Shown: positions 42,834 to 50,286 of the stretch, piece after piece | How positions within the stretch are numbered: position 1 is the first letter of the stretch | Layout of the letters: each line of letters opens with the position of its first letter | From: Bradyrhizobium ivorense | GTDB lineage: Bacteria; Pseudomonadota; Alphaproteobacteria; Rhizobiales; Xanthobacteraceae | Direction of reading: 5' to 3' | Length of the DNA stretch: 64,000 nucleotides | NCBI RefSeq assembly: GCF_900696085.1 | Contig: NZ_CAADFC020000016.1 | Span: 62,001-126,000 of the forward strand | Translations under genes and position numbers: made by a program | Notes under the pieces: model-generated | Told to the model about the DNA's origin: nothing | The model's database searches: none | Seen by the model: the letters and a program-made list of their open reading frames with translations, nothing else

Positions 42834-43383
42834 AACGCTGTGACTGCGACGCGCGCCATTGGGCGGCCTTTGTCAAGATGTCCTGCACGAATGCGTCCTT
42901 GCCGTTCCGGTAGGCGGCGATGTCGTCCTTGAACGTGGTGGCCAGCGTCCGCTTGAGATCAACATAGGCCTCGACGGCGTCCGGATGCGCGCGCAGATAG
43001 TCGCGAAACAGCAGACGGCGCTGCCAGGCCGGAGCGGAAGGCTCCATGACGTGGACATGATGGGTCCAGGGTCCTGCCGCGCCCTTCCGGAAGAACAGTT
43101 CATCGGGCAGCCAGGACCGGTACTCCGGCATGTAGCTGTAGCCAAGCGCCGGAAGCGCCGCGATGCATCGTCCCTCCGCCTCGTTCAAGTCGTTCACGCC
43201 GAGCGCAAGATCGATGATCGGCTTCGCCGCCAAACCAGGCACCGCCGTGCTTCCGACATGCTCGATGCCGACGACGAGGGCGCCAAGCACTTCCTCCAGC
43301 TTCGCTCGTTCCTGCTCGAACATCCGCGGCCATGCCGAATCGTAGTCCGCAACAATGATCGCTCCGCCTCCGTATCGCTCCAT
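42829..43383 (-). CDS. GrpB family protein (UPF0157)
   Basis: A 184-residue protein with the GrpB/UPF0157 signature: IEHVGSTAVPGLAAKPIIDLALGV (residues about 40-63), a nucleotidyltransferase-like fold with the GST and DL elements. HHVHVMEPSAPAWQRRLLFRDYLRAHPDAVEAYVDLKRTLA follows. In the nucleotidyltransferase superfamily GrpB proteins are among those of unproven activity. The ATG at 43383 is chosen; the far longer upstream frame is antisense to the LysR gene. Confidence 0.87.
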   Translation of the reverse strand: MERYGGGAIIVADYDSAWPRMFEQERAKLEEVLGALVVGIEHVGSTAVPGLAAKPIIDLALGVNDLNEAEGRCIAALPALGYSYMPEYRSWLPDELFFRKGAAGPWTHHVHVMEPSAPAWQRRLLFRDYLRAHPDAVEAYVDLKRTLATTFKDDIAAYRNGKDAFVQDILTKAAQWRASQSQRS

Positions 43384-43548
43384 GCTCCGGCTCTCCGGCA
43401 ATGCTGTTCGACAAATCTCGGGAACACTCTCGGCGACAGCCATTAAATCACGGCCAGCGAGGAAAGCGAGATCGCAATCCGCTGATGCATGGCACGCAAT
43501 TTGCCGAACAGGATTGATCTTGCGTCGCGATACGGCGAATGTGCCGCG

Positions 43549-44454
43549 ATGCTCAGCCTGCGCCAGCTCCAGCAATTTCTCGCCGTCGCCGATTCCATGA
43601 GCTTTCGGCAAGCCGCCGACCGTCTCAACATGGCGCAGCCGCCGCTCACCGCCGCGATCCGGCAGATGGAAGAGCAGCTCGGCGTGCGGCTGCTCGAGCG
43701 CACCAACCGCATCACCGGCCTGACCGCCGCGGGCCAGGTGCTGCGCGACGAGGCGCGGCGCACCATTGCGCAGGCGGAGCGCACGATCGCGCTGACGCGC
43801 CGCGCCGGTGCGGGCCTGACCGGCTCGCTCCGGATCGGCTTTGTCGCGACCGCAGTTCGCCACATCGTTCCGACGCTGATCGCGAATTTCCGCGACACCC
43901 ATCCGGACGTGGCGCTGGAGCTGATGGAAGCGCCGAGCGCCCGGCAGGTGGCGGCGTTGCTGGACGATCGGCTCGATCTCGGCATCGTGGCGCTGCCGCT
44001 GCCGACCGGCGCGGAGCGGGAAATCGCAACCCGGACCGTGCTGCGCAGCGAGCTGGTCGCGGCACTGCCGGAGCGGCACGCGCTGGCGCGAGAGCCGACG
44101 GCACCGCTTGCGCTCGCAGCGCTGGCGCATGAGCCGTGGATACTATTCCCCGCCAACGAAGGACCCGGGCTGCACGATCGGATCGTTGGCGCCTGCGCCG
44201 CGGCGGGGTTTGCGCCTGAGGTCGCGCAGCGCGCCGTGCAGATGGAGACCATCGTCGGCCTGGTCGCGGCAGGGCTCGGCGTGGCGCTGGTGCCGGCGCT
44301 GTTCAAGACGACGGGCTGGAGCTCCGTCGTGTTCCGCGCGATCGACGGCACGCCAGTCCCCTATGAGGTCGCGCTGGCCTGGCGGCGGAACGATGGCTCC
44401 GCTGCCCTGGCGGCGCTGCTCGCATCGTATGCCGCGCGCAATCCGGGCGAGTGA
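43549..44454 (+). CDS. LysR family transcriptional regulator
   Basis: A 301-residue LysR protein: LSLRQLQQFLAVADSMSFRQAADRLNMAQPPLTAAIRQME is the winged helix of the CatM/BenM/TfdR-like subgroup (MAQPPLTxxIRxME). The effector domain opens SLRIGFVATAVRHIVPTLI, again as in that subgroup, which responds to aromatic breakdown products. I start at the ATG at 43549. It is divergent from the GrpB gene and is followed in the same direction by the alpha/beta hydrolase gene, a possible target. Confidence 0.88.
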   Translation: MLSLRQLQQFLAVADSMSFRQAADRLNMAQPPLTAAIRQMEEQLGVRLLERTNRITGLTAAGQVLRDEARRTIAQAERTIALTRRAGAGLTGSLRIGFVATAVRHIVPTLIANFRDTHPDVALELMEAPSARQVAALLDDRLDLGIVALPLPTGAEREIATRTVLRSELVAALPERHALAREPTAPLALAALAHEPWILFPANEGPGLHDRIVGACAAAGFAPEVAQRAVQMETIVGLVAAGLGVALVPALFKTTGWSSVVFRAIDGTPVPYEVALAWRRNDGSAALAALLASYAARNPGE

Positions 44455-44577
44455 TCGCGCGGCACCGCGGGCGCGATACGTCCGCTATATCGCGTCTTGA
44501 GCCAAACGGTATTGGATCGAACGCCGCAGCCTCCCTAGATTCCGATCGCGTGCAAATCTGGATCGGTTGCAGACCTC

Positions 44578-45642
44578 ATGAAACACTTTGTCCTGACCCT
44601 GGCGGCGCTCGCAGCAGGAACCATCGACACCGCTGGCGCCGTCGAAGCCGCCGTCGCGCGGCACGACTTTCACGTCACCACCGAGGACGGCATGCGCCTC
44701 TGCGTCCGTGAGCTGCATACTGCCGGCGGCGATCAGCATGCGCAGCCCGTGATCCTGATCCACGGCGCCCGCGTGCCGGGCATCGCCAGCTTCGACCTAA
44801 TGGTGCCCGATGGCTCGCTCGCCGCGGACCTCGCGCTGCGCACCGGCCGGCCGATCTATGTCATGGACGCCAGGGGCTACGGATGCTCGCAGCGTCCCGC
44901 CGAGTTCGATCAGCCGCCGGCGGCGAACCGCCCCGTCGTGCACGCCCATGAAGTCGCGCGCGACATCGCCGCCGTCGTCGCGGCCGTCACGCAGCGATCG
45001 GACACGCAGCAGGTCGCTCTGCTCGGCTGGGCCACCGGCGGGATGTGGGCCGCCTACTACGCCGCGCAGCATCCGGAACGCGTCGGTCATCTGGTGACGC
45101 TCAATGCGATCTATGGCGGCTCGGACCGTCATCCCCAGCTCGGGCCCGGCTCGCCGAACAGCGACCCCGGCCATCCGGACCGCGTCAATCCGAAGATCGG
45201 CGCCTATGCCCGCAACGATGCCGGCTCGCTGCTGCCGGGCTGGGACAGGTCGATCCCGATCGCGGACAAGGCGGCGTGGCGCGATCCCGCGCTGGTCGCG
45301 GCCTACCAGAAGGCCGCGCTGGACAGCGATGCGCAGTCCGGCAGCCAGGCTCCGCCGGCGTTCCGCGCGCCGATGGGCGCGATCGAGGACAGTTTTTATC
45401 AGGCCAGCGGCCGGCGCCTGTTCGACGCGGCATCGATCACCGCCCGTGTGCTGGCGATCCGCTGCGAGCATGATTTCTGGAGCCGGCCCGAGGATGTGCA
45501 AGCCTTCGCACACGACGCCGTGCGCGCCGCATCGCTCCGCGTCGTCGCGCTCGAGGACGCCACGCATTATGTGCATCTCGACCGGCCGGAGCGCGGACGC
45601 GACGCGCTGCTGCGCGAGGTGGTCGCGTTCCTGGCGGAGTGA
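44578..45642 (+). CDS. exported alpha/beta hydrolase
   Basis: A 354-residue protein. A signal peptide covers about residues 1-21 (ending DTAGA). The oxyanion region HGARVPG, the nucleophile elbow GWATGGMW (with Thr where Ser is usual) and the late ALEDATHYVHLDRPERGRD with the catalytic His are visible. The nucleophile position reads G-W-A-T-G-G, so the triad may be changed or inactive. It follows the LysR gene by 123 bases and precedes a CMD gene with its own ECF-type promoter. The substrate is unknown. Confidence 0.8.
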   Translation: MKHFVLTLAALAAGTIDTAGAVEAAVARHDFHVTTEDGMRLCVRELHTAGGDQHAQPVILIHGARVPGIASFDLMVPDGSLAADLALRTGRPIYVMDARGYGCSQRPAEFDQPPAANRPVVHAHEVARDIAAVVAAVTQRSDTQQVALLGWATGGMWAAYYAAQHPERVGHLVTLNAIYGGSDRHPQLGPGSPNSDPGHPDRVNPKIGAYARNDAGSLLPGWDRSIPIADKAAWRDPALVAAYQKAALDSDAQSGSQAPPAFRAPMGAIEDSFYQASGRRLFDAASITARVLAIRCEHDFWSRPEDVQAFAHDAVRAASLRVVALEDATHYVHLDRPERGRDALLREVVAFLAE

Positions 45643-45701
45643 GGCCACCGCCGGCGCGGCGAACGCAATCCGCCTATCCGTTGAAAAAAATTTGTCCGAA
45701 T

Positions 45702-45728
45702 TGTCACATTGGCCGTTCCTGGTTCGTC
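45702..45728 (+). promoter_or_regulatory. ECF41-type promoter for the CMD gene
   Basis: TGTCACA (45702-45708), exactly 16 bases, then CGTC (45725-45728). This is the published consensus of ECF41 sigma-factor promoters, whose usual targets are carboxymuconolactone decarboxylase, oxidoreductase or epimerase genes. It lies 32 bases upstream of the ATG of a carboxymuconolactone-decarboxylase-like gene, in the right orientation. No ECF sigma gene is in the window. Confidence 0.75.
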
Positions 45729-45760
45729 TTGGTGTCATCAGCAACACAGGACTTCAGCCA

Positions 45761-46231
45761 ATGACTGTCAGACTTGATCCCCTCGCCGCCGCCCCCAAGA
45801 TCATGAAAATCTGGTTCGACGCCTCCGTCACGATCGCCTCCAGCCTCGACCAGACCATCGCCGAACTGGTCAAGATCCGCGCCTCCCAGATCAACGGCTG
45901 CGCCAACTGCATCAATCTGCACACGACCTTCGCGCGCGAAGCGGGCGAGACCGAGCAACGCCTCTATCTGCTGTCGGCCTGGCGCGAAGCTCCCTGCTAC
46001 AGCGACCGCGAACGCGCAGCGCTCGGCTGGACCGAGGCGCTGACGCGGCTCTGCGAGGAGCATACGCATGATGCCGCCTACGAGGCGCTGAAGGCACACT
46101 TTTCCAAGGAGGAGCAGGTCAAGCTGACGCTGCTGATCAACGTCATCAACGGCTGGAACCGGATCGCGGTCGGCTTCGGCGGCTTCATCGATCCGCAGGT
46201 CGTCAAGGCCAGCATGGCGAACGCCGCGTAA
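45761..46231 (+). CDS. carboxymuconolactone decarboxylase / AhpD-like protein
   Basis: A 156-residue CMD-fold protein with KIRASQINGCANCINLHTTFAREAGE, where CANCINLH is the CxxC-x3-H redox motif of AhpD-type peroxidases (residues about 47-54). SAWREAPCYSDRERAALGWTEALT is also family-typical. The preceding TGTCACA-N16-CGTC points to control by an ECF41 sigma factor, whose gene usually lies beside this kind of target but is absent here. A leader of about 30 bases is predicted. Confidence 0.9.
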   Translation: MTVRLDPLAAAPKIMKIWFDASVTIASSLDQTIAELVKIRASQINGCANCINLHTTFAREAGETEQRLYLLSAWREAPCYSDRERAALGWTEALTRLCEEHTHDAAYEALKAHFSKEEQVKLTLLINVINGWNRIAVGFGGFIDPQVVKASMANAA

Positions 46232-46239
46232 GCGGCCGA

Positions 46240-46268
46240 TTGACGGGGAGCATATATCTGACTAAAGT
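46240..46268 (+). promoter_or_regulatory. promoter predicted to give a leaderless mRNA
   Basis: TTGACG (46240-46245), 17 bases, TAAAGT (46263-46268). A start site about 7-8 bases after the -10 falls at the A of the ATG at 46276, so the mRNA would have no leader. No Shine-Dalgarno sits at a workable distance from that ATG, which fits this reading. Confidence 0.45.
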
Positions 46269-46281
46269 CAGATATATGCTC
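46248..46281. promoter_or_regulatory. perfect 34-bp palindrome over the start codon of a MarR-GNAT gene
   Basis: GAGCATATATCTGACT, two A residues, AGTCAGATATATGCTC: both 16-base arms are exact inverted copies. The palindrome covers the promoter spacer, the -10 region and the ATG (46276-46278). It is very likely the operator of the MarR-type protein coded right there, giving tight self-repression. As RNA it would fold into one hairpin that hides the start codon. Confidence 0.75.
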
Positions 46282-47148
46282 GACCCTGTTTCCCGCGTCC
46301 GTCGCTTCAACCGTGCCGTGACCTCCGCCGTCGGCGCGCTCGATAGCTCGTTTCTCGGGCGCGGCCGGCCGCTCGGGGCGGCGCGCGTGCTCAACGCGAT
46401 CGGGCATGGACGCACTGACGTCGCCGACATCAGGGATTATCTCGGCCTCGATTCCGGCCTGATGAGCCGTCTGCTGCGGAGCCTCGAAGACGAAGGCCTG
46501 ATCGAGACGATGGTGCATGACGGCGACGCCCGCCGCCGCATCGCCCACCTGACGCCGGCCGGCCAGCGCGAGTTCAACGCCTATGAAGCGATCTCCAACC
46601 GGCAGGCCGAGGGCTTGCTGGCCCGCAACGCGCAACGCGACGCATTGCTGGCGGCGATGGACCTGATTGCCTCGGCGCTCGGCCGCGACGGCACCGCCTT
46701 GCAGGAGACCAGCCCGCGCAGCGACGCGGCGCGCTATTGTCTGGCGGCGTACTACGCCGAGCTCGCGCAGCGCTTCAGCCAAGGGTTTGACGTCAAGCTG
46801 TCGCGCGATCCCGACGCGAAGGACATGGTGCGGCCGCGCGGCGCCTTCATCGTGGCGATGTCGGACGGCCTGCCAATCGGCTGCGTCGGGCTGAAAGGCG
46901 GCGCCGGCGAGTTCGCGGAGATCAAGCGGCTGTGGGTGGCGCCGGCCGCGCGTGGACTGGGTCTCGGCCGCCGCCTGATGGACGCAGCCGAAACCGCCGC
47001 GCGCGAGCTCGGCATCGCGGTGCTGCGGCTCGACACCAACAGCGCGCTGGCCGAGGCCGGCCAGCTCTATCGCCGGAGCGGCTGGACCGAGATCCCGCGC
47101 TTCAACGACGACCCCTACCCCGATTTGTTCTTCGAGAAGCGTCTCTGA
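46276..47148 (+). CDS. bifunctional MarR-type regulator / GNAT acetyltransferase
   Basis: A 290-residue fusion. Residues 1-145 are a MarR winged helix (VADIRDYLGLDSGLMSRLLRSLEDEGLIETMVHDGDARRRIAHLTPAG). Residues about 150-290 are a GNAT domain (LWVAPAARGLGLGRRLMDAAETAA with the acetyl-CoA loop, and SALAEAGQLYRRSGWTEIPRF). Such fusions are known and the acetylated ligand may also be the inducer, which is inference. I use the ATG at 46276 inside the palindrome; a TTG at 46240 in frame would translate the operator. Confidence 0.85.
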   Translation: MLDPVSRVRRFNRAVTSAVGALDSSFLGRGRPLGAARVLNAIGHGRTDVADIRDYLGLDSGLMSRLLRSLEDEGLIETMVHDGDARRRIAHLTPAGQREFNAYEAISNRQAEGLLARNAQRDALLAAMDLIASALGRDGTALQETSPRSDAARYCLAAYYAELAQRFSQGFDVKLSRDPDAKDMVRPRGAFIVAMSDGLPIGCVGLKGGAGEFAEIKRLWVAPAARGLGLGRRLMDAAETAARELGIAVLRLDTNSALAEAGQLYRRSGWTEIPRFNDDPYPDLFFEKRL

Positions 47149-47225
47149 TCGGCGCGCCGCGATGTACTGCGCACCGAGGGATTGTGCGTGTTGTCCGCCG
47201 CCGCGTGCTGGCTTATGACCATCGC

Positions 47226-47729
47226 ATGACCATCCGTCCGATCGTCCGCTATCCCGATCCCCGCCTCGACCTCGCGGCTGAACCGGTCGACGTGTTCGAC
47301 GACCCGTTGCGCGAACTGGCGCAGGACCTGCTCGAGACCATGCACGCCGCGCCCGGCATCGGGATCACCGCGCCGCATGTCGGCATTGCGCTGCGGGTCG
47401 TGGTGCTCGACCTCGGCGCGGGCGAAGGGCCGCAGACCTATGTCAATCCGGAGATCATCCGGGCCTCGCCGGAGACGATCCTGCACAAGGAAGGCAGCGT
47501 CTCGATGCCCGGCATCAACGACGAGGTGGAGCGCCACGCCCGCGTCCGGGTCAAGTATCAGGACCTCGACGGTGTCGTGCAGTTCGAGGAAGCCGACGGG
47601 CTCCGCGCGGTCTGCCACCAGCACGAGATCGATCAGCTCGACGGCATGTTCTGGATCAAGCGGCTGTCCCGCCTGAAACGCGAGCGGCTGATCAAGCGCT
47701 ACGAGAAGATCGCGCGCAACCGACACTAG
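47226..47729 (+). CDS. peptide deformylase-like protein with lost metal ligands
   Basis: A 167-residue protein with the peptide deformylase fold (VRYPDPRLDLAAEPV at the start, YVNPEII in the middle). All three active motifs are altered. GxGLAAxQ reads GIGITAPH (44-51), so Gln is His. EGCLS reads EGSVS, so the metal Cys is Ser91. QHExDH reads QHEIDQ (132-137), so the second metal His is Gln137. Only H133 and E134 remain. It is therefore probably not a working deformylase of the usual type; rhizobia carry several def paralogues. It stands alone after the MarR-GNAT gene. Confidence 0.82.
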   Translation: MTIRPIVRYPDPRLDLAAEPVDVFDDPLRELAQDLLETMHAAPGIGITAPHVGIALRVVVLDLGAGEGPQTYVNPEIIRASPETILHKEGSVSMPGINDEVERHARVRVKYQDLDGVVQFEEADGLRAVCHQHEIDQLDGMFWIKRLSRLKRERLIKRYEKIARNRH

Positions 47730-47788
47730 CCGCGTAGCCCGCATCAGCGCAGCGACATGCTGCTATGTCATGCGTCGTAGTGACGTCC

Positions 47789-48262
47789 TCATCCCGCGGC
47801 AGCGCGCTCGATCGCGGCGATGTCGATGTTTTTCATCGTCAGCATCGCCTCCATCGCGCGCTTACCGGCGGCGCGATCGGGGCCGTTGACCAGCTCGAGC
47901 AGCCGCCGCGGCGTGATCTGCCAGGCAAAGCCCCAACGATCCCTGCACCATCCGCACGGTGCTTCCTGGCCGCCATTGCCGGTGACGGCGTTCCAGTAAC
48001 GGTCGGTCTCCTCCTGGCTGTCGGTCAGGACCATGAAACTCACCGCCTCGTTCGGCTTGAAGTTCGATCCACCATTCAATCCGACGAAGCGCCGGCCGAG
48101 CACGGTGAACTCGACCGTCAGCTCGTCGCCCTGCCCGATGCCCGGGATCGGCGACACATGGCCGGCATCGACGTGGCTGTCGGGAAAGGTCGCAGCATAA
48201 AACTCCGCCGCTTCGCGGGCGCGGCCTTGATCGAACCACAGGCATGTCACGAGGTCGGTCAT
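47789..48262 (-). CDS. VOC family protein (PhnB/3-demethylubiquinone-like)
   Basis: A 157-residue glyoxalase-fold protein: TCLWFDQGRAREAAEFYAATFPDSHV at the N terminus, EFTVLGRRFVGLNGG, and the late CGWCRDRWGFAWQITPRRLLELV match the PhnB-like/3-demethylubiquinone-9 3-methyltransferase-like VOC group, which has no settled function. AAGGAGA precedes the ATG at 48262 at a good distance. It is convergent with the deformylase-like gene. Confidence 0.87.
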   Translation of the reverse strand: MTDLVTCLWFDQGRAREAAEFYAATFPDSHVDAGHVSPIPGIGQGDELTVEFTVLGRRFVGLNGGSNFKPNEAVSFMVLTDSQEETDRYWNAVTGNGGQEAPCGWCRDRWGFAWQITPRRLLELVNGPDRAAGKRAMEAMLTMKNIDIAAIERAAAG

Positions 48263-48352
48263 CGCGGTCTCCTTGTTGTCAATTGGCGTGTGGTGCGGAG
48301 CGCCATCAGCACACAACTCGGCGACAATAGTTTGGCGGGCCGCCATCAGTTC

Positions 48353-48481
48353 CGTCATCCTGAGGTGGCCGCTTCTTCAGCGGCCCTCGAAGGATCGACG
48401 GCCCCGCTGGTGGCCGATTCATCCTTCGAGGCTCGCGTTGCAGCGCAAGTGCGCTGCAACGCTCGCACCTCAGGATGACGG
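48353..48481. repeat. large inverted dispersed repeat
   Basis: It starts CGTCATCCTGAGGTGGCC and ends in the inverse GCACCTCAGGATGACGG. Inner hairpins include GGCCGCTTCTTCAGCGGCC and GTTGCAGCGCAAGTGCGCTGCAAC. I recognise this element as a frequent non-coding repeat in Bradyrhizobium-like genomes. A remnant of its right end is seen at about 42632-42652. Confidence 0.7.
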
Positions 48482-48655
48482 GTTGGTTTGCTCAGCTTGC
48501 TCGGTGTCATCACCCGGCTTGACCGGGTGATCCAGTATTCCAGAGACGGCGGTGATGGAAGCGAGAGGCCCCGGCGTACTGGATCGCCCGGTCAAGCCGG
48601 GCGATGACAACGGTAGATGAGGGCAAAGCTTCACACCCTCTCAGGATGACGGGTC
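48465..48655. repeat. composite palindromic repeat
   Basis: It has the same block order as at 42632-42833: GACGGGTTGGTTTGCTCAGC, TCGGTGTCATCACCCGG with hairpin, GGGTGATCCAGTATTCCAGA, CGGCGTACTGGATCGCCCGG, CCGGTCAAGCCGGGCGATGAC and ACAAAGCTTCACACC. The loops differ from the other copies (GCTTGACC here), so hairpins are kept while sequence varies. Confidence 0.75.
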
Positions 48656-48692
48656 AGGCATTTGCGCAAGTCACCGCATTCAACCACCGCCG

Positions 48693-49409
48693 TCACCACA
48701 CGCCGGGCAGCAGCCGGTAGCGCGTTCGGCTTGCATAGTCGGCGTAGCCCGGCAGTTCGGCCTGCAGCAGGCCATCCTCGAACCGGGTCCGCACCACCAG
48801 CAACACGATCGCGAGTGCCGCCGGCAGCAATCCCCACCAGGAGCCCAGCGCCAGCGGAATGGCGATGAACATCGCGATCGCGGCGGTATAGCCGGGATGC
48901 CGGACGAAACCGTACGGCCCTGATGTGATCACGCGCTGCGCCCGCTCCTTCTGGATACGGACGCCCGGCTCGAAGAACGGATTGACCGCCTGCGCCCAGG
49001 TCGTGATTGCGATGCTGCCGGCGAACAGGAGATAGCCGAGCACGACCACCGAGGGCGGCACGGCGGACCATCCCATCCGGCCGGCATCGAGCGCCGCGAT
49101 CGGGATTTCCAGCACCAACACCGGCAGCATGACGGACAGCAGGATCAAGTCCCACGTCTTGGTGCCCGGCTGGATCCGGCTGCGCGCGCGGTAGATCATC
49201 GGATTGACCTTGGCCAGCAGCAGCGCGGACAGGCCGAAGCCTGCGACGAGCGCCCCGACGAAGATCCAGCCTGGACGCCAGCCGATATCGCCTGCCGGGA
49301 CGAAGACCAGCGCCAGGAGCATCAGGGGCAGCGAGATGCCGTAGAGCACCGCCATGGCGCGCGACATCGGTTTTGGGTCGACGACAGAGGTCATGATTTG
49401 CACTCCCAT
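48693..49409 (-). CDS. isoprenylcysteine carboxyl methyltransferase family membrane protein
   Basis: A 238-residue protein with about six membrane helices. SGPYGFVRHPGYTAAIAMFI (residues about 165-185) is the GPYxxVRHPxY motif of the ICMT/PEMT/NnrU-like membrane methyltransferases, followed by ELPGYADYASRTRYRLLPGVW with the E-x-Y-x-x-Y tail. Bacterial members have unknown lipid or small-molecule substrates. An alternative ATG lies five codons in (49394). It is followed upstream on the same strand by the small membrane protein gene, with a 24-base gap, so both may form one operon. Confidence 0.85.
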   Translation of the reverse strand: MGVQIMTSVVDPKPMSRAMAVLYGISLPLMLLALVFVPAGDIGWRPGWIFVGALVAGFGLSALLLAKVNPMIYRARSRIQPGTKTWDLILLSVMLPVLVLEIPIAALDAGRMGWSAVPPSVVVLGYLLFAGSIAITTWAQAVNPFFEPGVRIQKERAQRVITSGPYGFVRHPGYTAAIAMFIAIPLALGSWWGLLPAALAIVLLVVRTRFEDGLLQAELPGYADYASRTRYRLLPGVW

Positions 49410-49433
49410 ATGCCGGCACTTCGCCGTTGCCGG

Positions 49434-49721
49434 TCAGGCGTTCGCCGCTGCGCGCGGCCGGCCGGAAAACCAGCCGAAATACAGGCACACGGCAAACAGC
49501 ACGAAGTGGATCGTCCCGCGCGTGAGGCTGAGCTGCGGCGACTGGACGGCGTTCGTCCAGATCAGCGGGACCGGAAGATCAGCCAGATAGAAGTAGAACT
49601 GCATCCCGCTGCTGACGAAGAACGCGCCGGCGAGAAACTTGCGGTACTCGCGGTAGCGCACCGCGACGTAGAACGTTGGCAGCCCGACGACGATGATTGC
49701 AGCCACGAGATAGGGAAGCAT
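49434..49721 (-). CDS. small multi-pass membrane protein
   Basis: A 95-residue protein with three hydrophobic stretches: LPYLVAAIIVVGLPTFYVAV, KFLAGAFFVSSGMQFYFYL and TIHFVLFAVCLYFGWF. AGGAGGG precedes the ATG at 49721, so the 24 extra upstream codons are not used. It lies between the divergent GbsR/MarR-like regulator and the methyltransferase gene, both of which it may be regulated with. I do not recognise a named family with certainty. Confidence 0.68.
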   Translation of the reverse strand: MLPYLVAAIIVVGLPTFYVAVRYREYRKFLAGAFFVSSGMQFYFYLADLPVPLIWTNAVQSPQLSLTRGTIHFVLFAVCLYFGWFSGRPRAAANA

Positions 49722-49743
49722 GGCGCCCTCCTGAACTCGGAAC

Positions 49744-49771
49744 TTGCCCGCTATCCTAAATCCATTATATT
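49744..49771 (+). promoter_or_regulatory. promoter predicted to give a leaderless mRNA
   Basis: TTGCCC (49744-49749), 16 bases, TATATT (49766-49771). Transcription would start about 49778, the A of the ATG. As in the MarR-GNAT gene there is no Shine-Dalgarno in front of that ATG. Confidence 0.4.
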
Positions 49772-49788
49772 CGGAATATGCCGAATAT
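49767..49788. promoter_or_regulatory. palindrome over the start codon of the GbsR/MarR-like gene
   Basis: ATATTCGG, AATATG, CCGAATAT: the 8-base arms are exact inverted copies and 20 of 22 positions are symmetric overall. It covers the -10 element and the ATG at 49778. It also lies 46 bases upstream of the divergent membrane-protein ATG, so one bound protein could control both directions. Confidence 0.7.
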
Positions 49789-50248
49789 GTCAAAGAAAGA
49801 AAAACTCGGCAAGGCCGAGCGGAGTTTCATCGCGGATATGGCGCGCGTGCTGACGCCGTGGGGCGTGCCGCCCGCCGCGGCGCAGCTGTACGGCTATTTG
49901 CTGCTGTGCCCTCGCCCGGTCAGCCTCGACGAGATCACCGATAGCCTCGGCATCAGCAAGAGCAGCGCCAGCGTCGCGGCGCGCCTCCTGGAGAGCTACA
50001 CGCTGGCGCGCCGGCACCGCGAGAGCGGAACCAAGCGCGCGCTCTACGCCGTCGCCGAGGATTACGAGACCATGATCCAGCAGCAGAACCGCCTGCTCGA
50101 TGCGATGGCCGACCAGTTCAATACCGGACGGGCGATCACCGCCTCGAAGGAGGTGCGCGCCCGTCTCGGCGAGATGGCGGACTTTTACCGGATCATGCGC
50201 AGCGCCATGGACGACGCCATCGGCCGCTGGAAACGGAACCGGCCGTGA
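49778..50248 (+). CDS. GbsR/MarR-type transcriptional regulator
   Basis: A 156-residue protein with a winged helix of the GbsR type: WGVPPAAAQLYGYLLLCPRPVSLDEITDSLGISKSSASVAARLLESYTLARRHRESGTKRALYAV. The C-terminal helices (about 90-156) would form the dimer. The first ATG (49778) and a second in-frame ATG three codons on (49787) both lie in or at the palindrome described at 49767-49788. It is divergent from the membrane-protein/methyltransferase pair, which is its likely target. Confidence 0.85.
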   Translation: MPNMSKKEKLGKAERSFIADMARVLTPWGVPPAAAQLYGYLLLCPRPVSLDEITDSLGISKSSASVAARLLESYTLARRHRESGTKRALYAVAEDYETMIQQQNRLLDAMADQFNTGRAITASKEVRARLGEMADFYRIMRSAMDDAIGRWKRNRP

Positions 50249-50286
50249 TGTGATAGGCTAGCGGGTGAAGCCGCTGCCGGTCCGCG

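Larger units (their letters stand above)
48263..48692. other. gene-free, repeat-filled region
   Basis: These 430 bases have no credible reading frame. The right three quarters are two dispersed repeats placed end to end (48353-48481 and 48465-48655). The left part is the upstream region of the VOC gene, with nothing else recognised. Confidence 0.6.
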
